A stretch of 64,000 nucleotides of DNA from Xanthobacter agilis (GTDB lineage: Bacteria > Pseudomonadota > Alphaproteobacteria > Rhizobiales > Xanthobacteraceae): positions 1 through 64,000 of the forward strand of contig NZ_JABWGX010000021.1 in assembly GCF_021730435.1 (NCBI RefSeq), written 5' to 3'. This document shows positions 59,002 through 64,000 of the stretch, one piece after another (position 1 is the stretch's first letter; every line of letters starts with the position of its first letter). The translations under genes and the position numbers were made by a program. The notes below the pieces were generated by a model. That model ran no database searches. It saw nothing but the letters and a program-made list of their open reading frames with translations, and was not told the DNA's origin.

Positions 59002-59793
59002 CTATCGGCCGGCGCGGGTGAGCCTGCGCCGGAGCGCGGCGCACGCGCGCCGCCACAATGCCCGCGCGCCTTTCTGCAGCTTCAGGGCGACCCGGCCGAT
59101 GGCGAGCTCCACCACCGCATCGGACGGGGCGCCGCGCCGATCGTAGAGCCACAGGCGGACCAGCACCACGATCAGCACCACCAGCACGCCGGAAAACACC
59201 ACGTCGGTGAAGAAATGTCCGCCGAAGGTGATGCGCAGCCCGCCCGCCGCCGCGCCGAAGGCCACCGCGCCCACGAGCGCCACCGCCCGGAGCGGGCCGG
59301 GGGGCAGAAGGCTCGCCGGGGCCACCAGCCAGAAGCCGAGCGCGCCTTCGCCCGACACGAACGAGCAATTGCCGGGACAGGTGCCGTCGGTGGCATACCA
59401 GGGCCGAAACTCGGCCTTGCCGCCGAAATCATCCACATGCACGGGGCGGGGGCGCCCCCATTCCTGCTTCAGGATACCGTTCACCACCAGCCCCGGCCCG
59501 AGCGCCATGGTGAGCGCCAGCAGCACCGCCGCGCGCGCCGGCATGAACATGCGCCGCCGCGGGAAGATGACCTTCAGCGCCAGCGCGGCGAAGGCGGGCA
59601 GGGCGATGGCCCAGGGAATATAATTGGCGAGCGACCGCGCCGTTCGCGCCCAGCCGGTGCCGGCCAGGGGGAAATAGCGGTGGGAGGCATCCCAGAACAG
59701 GCCGGTGATGGCGAGGTCCCATTCGGGGAACACGGTGAACAGGATCGCCACCGCGGCGCCGATCACCAGCGCGAAGAACAGCACCCACTTCAA
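59002..59793 (-). CDS. PAP2-family membrane phosphatase
   Basis: A 263-residue polytopic protein of the PAP2/LpxE type. Motif 1 KQEWGRPRP, motif 2 FVSGEGA and motif 3 RITFGGHFFTDV are visible, with helices between. The motif-2 His of the usual SGH is Glu here; motif 1 Lys/Arg and motif 3 Arg-His-Asp are kept. Likely a lipid or undecaprenyl-type phosphatase in the inner membrane. The C-terminus is strongly basic. Confidence 0.85.
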   Translation of the reverse strand: MKWVLFFALVIGAAVAILFTVFPEWDLAITGLFWDASHRYFPLAGTGWARTARSLANYIPWAIALPAFAALALKVIFPRRRMFMPARAAVLLALTMALGPGLVVNGILKQEWGRPRPVHVDDFGGKAEFRPWYATDGTCPGNCSFVSGEGALGFWLVAPASLLPPGPLRAVALVGAVAFGAAAGGLRITFGGHFFTDVVFSGVLVVLIVVLVRLWLYDRRGAPSDAVVELAIGRVALKLQKGARALWRRACAALRRRLTRAGR

Positions 59794-59967
59794 GGCGTCA
59801 CCTTCTCCTCACGCCGACGCCGGGGACCGGGGCCCTGGCGCCGACTCCCTGCTTGCGCATGCGGCGCGCGGCATCACAATACGGAACACCCCGACCTTGC
59901 CGAGGTCCACCGCGCGGACGCACAGTCGCAGCCGCATCGCCTGCGCATCTACAGGGAGGAGGGAGCG

Positions 59968-60582
59968 ATGACCAGCGCCACGCTCGATTTCTACTATGAG
60001 TTCGCCTCGCCCTATTCCTACCTGACGGCCATGCGCATCACGCCGCTGGCGGAAGCCGCTGGTGTCCTGGTGCGGTGGAAGCCGTTTCTGCTCGGTCCCA
60101 TCTTTTCCGACCAGGGCTACACCTCGTCGCCCTTCAACGTCTTCCCCATCAAGGGCGCGCATATGTGGGTGGACATGGACCGCCTCGTCGCCCGAGACGG
60201 CCTGCCGCCGGTGACGCGGCCCGATCCGTTTCCGGCCAACGGCCTTCTGGCGGCGCGGGTGGCGATCTTCCTCAACGATGCGTCCCGCCCGTCCTTCTCC
60301 CGCGCCGTGTTCCAGGCGGAGTTTTCCGGCGGGCGGGACATCGGCGAGCGGGAGACGGTGCGGCAGGTGTTGGCGTCCCTCGGCCATTTCTGCGCCGACA
60401 TCATGGCCGAGGCCGAAGCCCCCGCCAACAAGGACCGCCTGCGCGCCCAGACCCAGGAGGCCAAGGCCCGCGGCGTGTTCGGCGCGCCGAGCTTCATCAC
60501 CTCGGATGGCGCGCTGTTCTGGGGCAACGACCGGCTGGAAATGGCCCTGGAGCATGCCGCCCGCCTCGCCAAGGCGGCGTGA
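59968..60582 (+). CDS. 2-hydroxychromene-2-carboxylate isomerase (DsbA-like, kappa GST)
   Basis: A 204-residue thioredoxin-fold protein of the HCCA isomerase/kappa-class GST group. The active site begins FYYEFASPYSYLTAMRI with Ser instead of the CxxC of DsbA, and the C-terminal part VFGAPSFITSDGALFWGNDR is the family signature for binding glutathione. HCCA isomerases act in naphthalene breakdown, but many relatives serve general glutathione chemistry, and no naphthalene genes are nearby. Start ATG 59968 follows GGAGGAGGGAG. Confidence 0.85.
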   Translation: MTSATLDFYYEFASPYSYLTAMRITPLAEAAGVLVRWKPFLLGPIFSDQGYTSSPFNVFPIKGAHMWVDMDRLVARDGLPPVTRPDPFPANGLLAARVAIFLNDASRPSFSRAVFQAEFSGGRDIGERETVRQVLASLGHFCADIMAEAEAPANKDRLRAQTQEAKARGVFGAPSFITSDGALFWGNDRLEMALEHAARLAKAA

Positions 60583-60752
60583 GGCGCGGGGCAGGCCCGC
60601 AGGGGACGCGGGGCGACCCCGGTTCCGGTGATTTTGCCAGCGCCCGTTGTCGCAGGCGGGGTGGCGCGAAGCCGCAGCTCTGATATATGCCCGCATTTGG
60701 GCCGGCCTTCGCTCGCCCCGCATTTTGACCTGGACCGAGAGGCGCGCCGCAC

Positions 60753-61451
60753 ATGGCCAATGTCACAGCTTTTGCCGATCAGGCGACCATCGCCGAGCAG
60801 ACCGCGCGGATGCTCCTGGAGGTGGAGGCGGTGCGCTTTTCGTCGGGTGAGCCCTTCATCTTCACCTCGGGCTGGGCGAGCCCGGTCTATATCGACTGCC
60901 GGCGGCTGATCTCCTTCCCCCGCGTGCGGCAGACGCTGGTGGATTTCGGCGTTTCCACCATCTATCGCGAGATCGGCTACGAGCAGATTGACACGGTGGC
61001 CGGCGGCGAGACCGCGGGCATCCCGTTTGCCGCCTGGGTGGCGGACCGGATGATGCTGCCCATGCAATATGTGCGCAAGAAGCCCAAGGGCTTCGGCCGC
61101 AATGCCCAGATCGAGGGGCATCTGGCCCCCGGCCAGCGGGTGCTGCTGGTGGAGGATCTCACCACCGACGGCCGCAGCAAGGTGAATTTCGTCAACGCTT
61201 TGCGCACCGCCGGCGCCGAATGCGACCACTGCTTTGTCTTCTTCTATTACGACATCTTCTCCGAGGCCGCCGGCATCCTCAACGATGCTGGCCTCACGCT
61301 GCATCGGCTCGCCACCTGGTGGGACATTCTGGCCGAGGTGAAGAAGTCCAACCGCTTCGAGAGCGCGCAGGTCGCGCAGATCGAATCGTTCCTGCACGAT
61401 CCCCACAGCTGGTCGAAGGCCCATGGAGGCACCGCCGTCACCGGCGAGTGA
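60753..61451 (+). CDS. pyrE: Orotate phosphoribosyltransferase
   Basis: A 232-residue type I phosphoribosyltransferase adding PRPP to orotate in pyrimidine synthesis. The PRPP loop is [17 protein letters not shown], and the N-terminal [20 protein letters not shown] binds orotate. It belongs to the longer alphaproteobacterial variant. pyrD starts six bases after its stop, so the two are an operon. Confidence 0.95.
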   Translation: MANVTAFADQATIAEQTARMLLEVEAVRFSSGEPFIFTSGWASPVYIDCRRLISFPRVRQTLVDFGVSTIYREIGYEQIDTVAGGETAGIPFAAWVADRMMLPMQYVRKKPKGFGRNAQIEGHLAPGQRVLLVEDLTTDGRSKVNFVNALRTAGAECDHCFVFFYYDIFSEAAGILNDAGLTLHRLATWWDILAEVKKSNRFESAQVAQIESFLHDPHSWSKAHGGTAVTGE

Positions 61452-61456
61452 TCGCC

Positions 61457-62527
61457 ATGGATCCTTACGTGCTCGCGCGGCCGCTGCTGCGCTTCATCTC
61501 GCCGGAGCGCGCCCACGGCCTGACCATCAAGGCCCTGCGCAAGGGGCTGGTGCCGCGCCTGGCCGGGCCGGACGATCCGGTGCTGGCCACCCGCGTGTGG
61601 GGCATCGATTTTCCCAACCCCATCGGGCTGGCCGCCGGCTTCGACAAGGATGCCGAGGTGGTGGGTGCCGTGCTGAAGCTCGGCTTCGGCTTTGTCGAGG
61701 CGGGCACGGTCACGCCCCGGCCGCAGCCGGGCAATCCCAAGCCGCGCCTGTTCCGGCTGGAGGAGGACGAAGGCGTCATCAATCGCTTCGGCTTCAACAG
61801 CCAGGGACTGGCGCCGTTCGTCTCGCGCCTGGGCCAGCGCCGGGCGGCGGGGGCCAAGGGCATCGTCGGCGCCAATGTGGGGAAGAACAAGGAGAGCGAG
61901 GACGCCATCGAGGATTATGTGGTCGGCGTCTCGGCCACCTGCCGGCTGGCCGATTACATCGTCTGCAACATCTCCTCCCCCAACACGCCGGGGCTGCGCT
62001 CGCTGCAGGCGCGCTCCGAGATGTCGGCCCTGCTGACCCAGGTGCTGGAAGTGCGCAACGCCTCCATTCCGGATCCAGTGGGCCGTCCGCCGCTGCTGGT
62101 GAAGGTGGCGCCCGACCTCGACGATGCCGGGCTCGCGGATGTGGCCGAGGTGGCGCTTGCGACCGGCGTGGACGGTCTCATCATGGGCAACACCACCCTC
62201 TCGCGCCCGGCCGCGCTGCGCAGCAACCACAAGGGCGAAACCGGCGGCCTCTCCGGCAAGCCGCTGATGGCCCTGTCCACCGAGCGCCTCGCCGCCCTGT
62301 CGCGGCTGGTGGAGGGCAAGCTGCCGCTGATCGGCGCCGGCGGCGTCGCCTCGGGCGCGGACGCCTATGCCAAGATCCGCGCCGGCGCGAGCCTGGTGCA
62401 GCTCTATTCGGCCATGGTGTTCCACGGTCCGGGCCTGGTGAACCGCATCAAGGCGGATCTTGCGGCGCGCCTCAAGGCGGATGGTTTTCGCTGCATCAGC
62501 GATGCGGTGGGCGCAGACGTGCGTTGA
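61457..62527 (+). CDS. pyrD: Dihydroorotate dehydrogenase (quinone)
   Basis: A 356-residue class 2 enzyme that oxidises dihydroorotate with FMN and passes electrons to ubiquinone at the membrane. N-terminal amphipathic extension (MDPYVLARPLLRFISPERAH) for membrane contact, FMN region NPIGLAAGFDKDAE, catalytic Ser in NISSPNTPGLR, and GNTTLSRP and IGAGGVASGADAY loops. Start ATG 61457 just after pyrE. Confidence 0.96.
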   Translation: MDPYVLARPLLRFISPERAHGLTIKALRKGLVPRLAGPDDPVLATRVWGIDFPNPIGLAAGFDKDAEVVGAVLKLGFGFVEAGTVTPRPQPGNPKPRLFRLEEDEGVINRFGFNSQGLAPFVSRLGQRRAAGAKGIVGANVGKNKESEDAIEDYVVGVSATCRLADYIVCNISSPNTPGLRSLQARSEMSALLTQVLEVRNASIPDPVGRPPLLVKVAPDLDDAGLADVAEVALATGVDGLIMGNTTLSRPAALRSNHKGETGGLSGKPLMALSTERLAALSRLVEGKLPLIGAGGVASGADAYAKIRAGASLVQLYSAMVFHGPGLVNRIKADLAARLKADGFRCISDAVGADVR

Positions 62528-62560
62528 CGCCCGCGCCGTGCTGCGGCGCGCGGGCCGGCT

Positions 62561-63001
62561 TCAGGCGCCCGGCGCGCCTTTGCCGGCGCCGGTCTTGGCG
62601 AGCAGGTCGCGAATCTCCTGGAGCAGGATTTCCGAGCGCGACGGGACTACCGGTGCCGCCTCCTGTCGGCGGCGCAGGATATTGATGCCGCGCACCAGCA
62701 GGAACAGCACGCCGGCCACGATCAGGAAATTGATGGCGATGGTGATGAAGGCGCCGTAAGCCAATACGGCACCCTGCTTCTTGGCGTCGGCCAGATTGTC
62801 GGCCGTGACCGATTTCGCTAGCGGTATGAAGTGGTTCGAGAAGTCGAGGCCGCCGGTGATGGCGCCGATGACCGGCATGAAAATGTCGCCCACCAGGGAG
62901 GTGACGATATTGCCGAAGGCGGCGCCGATGATGACGCCGATGGCGAGATCCACCACATTGCCCTTGACGGCAAACTCCTGGAATTCCTTCAAGATCGCCA
63001 T
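62561..63001 (-). CDS. mscL: Large-conductance mechanosensitive channel
   Basis: A 146-residue inner-membrane channel that opens under osmotic downshock. N-terminal helix and TM1 ([20 protein letters not shown]), periplasmic loop (about 45-75), TM2 ([20 protein letters not shown]) and C-terminal helical bundle ([13 protein letters not shown]). Start at 63001 ([10 protein letters not shown]), the family start. Convergent with pyrD. Confidence 0.95.
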   Translation of the reverse strand: MAILKEFQEFAVKGNVVDLAIGVIIGAAFGNIVTSLVGDIFMPVIGAITGGLDFSNHFIPLAKSVTADNLADAKKQGAVLAYGAFITIAINFLIVAGVLFLLVRGINILRRRQEAAPVVPSRSEILLQEIRDLLAKTGAGKGAPGA

Positions 63002-63351
63002 GCTGCGGCGCTCCTTTCCGTGTCTTGTCGCATGGGCGCCCGTGGCGCCGCGGCGCATCTCACTCGATCGTGAACGTTGCGGCAAGGCGGTGTCTGGCAT
63101 ACCTTGCCACCTCCGAGCGCAGAGCGCGCCCGCGCGCGGCATCGATCGCACCTTCAGTCGGCTCTTTCGACGCCGTGACGCTTTCATGACTTTGAGCGCG
63201 CTCCCGCCTATGTTAGGGAGGGCCCGCCCACGGGATCGGAGCAATCGATTTCGGGGGTGGGCCGCATGGCCCGGTGGAAACGACCCTCTTGGGCAAACGA
63301 CCCTTTTTTGGGAAGACACCCTCTTGGGCAGCAAGGCGATTAAGCTCAGAA
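63002..63351. promoter_or_regulatory. Divergent mscL-fabA region with three spaced CCC-TTT-GGG elements
   Basis: The 350-base gap has no gene I can support, although frames are open through it. Just upstream of fabA, CCCTCTTGGGCA (63284-63295), CCCTTTTTTGGG (63301-63312) and CCCTCTTGGGCA (63319-63330) recur about every 17-18 bases. They could be repeated operator sites or hairpins in the fabA leader; which is not decidable from sequence. Confidence 0.5.
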
Positions 63352-63885
63352 ATGGCGGAACGGCAGACCAGCTTCGGGTATGAGGATCTCCTCGCATGTG
63401 GACGTGGCGAGCTGTTCGGGCCGGGCAATGCGCAATTGCCGCTGCCGCCCATGCTCATGTTCGACCGCATCTCCGAGATTTCCGAGACCGGCGGGGAATT
63501 CGGCAAGGGCATGGTCCGCGCCGAGCTTGATGTGAACCCGGACCTTTGGTTCTTCGGCTGCCACTTCAAGGGCGATCCGGTGATGCCCGGGTGCCTGGGG
63601 CTCGACGCCCTGTGGCAGATGGTGGGCTTCTTCCTGGGCTGGCTGGGCTCGCCCGGACGTGGGCGGGCGCTGGGCCTCGGCGAGGTGAAATTCTCCGGCC
63701 AGGTGCTGCCTTCCGTGAAGAAGGTGGTGTACGGCGTGGATTTCAAGCGCGTGATGCGGTCCAAGCTGGTGCTGGGCATCGCCGACGGCTGGCTCTCCGC
63801 GGACGGTACCGTTATCTATCGCGCCCATGATCTCAAGGTCGGCCTGTTCCAGACCGACGCGGCGACGGAGCCGGCGGGCGCCTGA
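63352..63885 (+). CDS. fabA: 3-hydroxyacyl-ACP dehydratase/isomerase FabA
   Basis: A 177-residue hot-dog enzyme that dehydrates 3-hydroxydecanoyl-ACP and isomerises trans-2 to cis-3-decenoyl-ACP for unsaturated fatty acids. The active-site His71 and Asp85 lie in [20 protein letters not shown], as in E. coli FabA. Start ATG 63352 ([13 protein letters not shown]); the frame is open upstream through the spaced repeats. The window ends 115 bases after its stop; a fabB is usual next, but none is readable in those bases. Confidence 0.95.
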   Translation: MAERQTSFGYEDLLACGRGELFGPGNAQLPLPPMLMFDRISEISETGGEFGKGMVRAELDVNPDLWFFGCHFKGDPVMPGCLGLDALWQMVGFFLGWLGSPGRGRALGLGEVKFSGQVLPSVKKVVYGVDFKRVMRSKLVLGIADGWLSADGTVIYRAHDLKVGLFQTDAATEPAGA

Positions 63886-64000
63886 CAAGGCGCCGCCACG
63901 ATCCGCAGCCATCATGCCCACGCCCGCCGTGGTCCCGTCCGGGATCGCGACGGCGCGGGCGAGTCGGGCATCGGCGAACCCGCGCGGTGATCGAGCCCGA

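Noticed and set aside
63886..64000. Start of fabB after fabA
   Set aside because: A frame beginning near 63914 lacks the ketoacyl-synthase N-terminus; nothing supports a gene in the last 115 bases.

Overview
The window is high-GC, gene-dense chromosomal DNA of an alphaproteobacterium. The type of SUV3-like helicase, MbfA-type iron exporter, FdxA ferredoxin, split ECF biotin transporter bioMNY, class I PHA synthase and P4-type integrases together suggest Hyphomicrobiales, probably a Xanthobacter/Azorhizobium/Ancylobacter-like member of the Xanthobacteraceae. That placement is inference from gene content, not a database result.

Layout. (1) 1-5.7 kb: a complete aromatic meta-cleavage operon of the mhp type (3-phenylpropanoid degradation) reading leftwards: extradiol dioxygenase mhpB, a two-component flavin monooxygenase where mhpA would be expected, mhpC, mhpD and the start of mhpF. 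A divergent mhpR lies on the other side of a perfect MhpR-type palindrome. (2) 5.8-8.2 kb: a secreted DUF4874/DUF4832 protein, then a cobalamin riboswitch in front of a CbiM-like cobalt permease. (3) 8.5-15.7 kb: a MarR regulator divergent from an operon of a quinolinate phosphoribosyltransferase-like enzyme, a PhnN ribose-bisphosphate kinase fused to an AMP/thymidine phosphorylase (type 2), and an NMT1-type ABC importer with two permeases. This looks like a self-contained PRPP-making and base-ribosylating module and is the most original system in the window. (4) 15.9-33.3 kb: an accessory region of broken and imported DNA: an IclR remnant fused to a decapitated HlyD adaptor, an AT-rich cassette with a candidate nuclease toxin carrying a type I secretion-like tail, IS3, IS66, IS5 and IS630 remnants, a GGDEF/EAL protein, two inactivated P4-like integrases, an XRE/RhuM pair, a CsrA-like protein and prophage scraps. 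It ends at a tRNA-Ser(GGA) gene, the probable integration site. (5) 33.8-64 kb: core chromosome: dapD, prfC, fdxA, S4 protein, SUV3-like helicase, ubiG, an S2P-CBS protease, a MarR-MFS pair, an OmpA-like protein, an H1-like protein, bioMNY, CHAD protein and phaC, Zn-alcohol dehydrogenase, mbfA, argG, PAP2, pyrE-pyrD, mscL and fabA.

Cooperation. The mhp block takes a phenylpropanoid to central metabolites under MhpR control. The NadC/PhnN-phosphorylase/ABC block would import a base-like acid, release ribose 1,5-bisphosphate from nucleotides, convert it to PRPP and spend that PRPP on the phosphoribosyltransferase. Several single-base indels and nonsense changes in the accessory region show that the island is decaying and that its integrases can no longer excise it.
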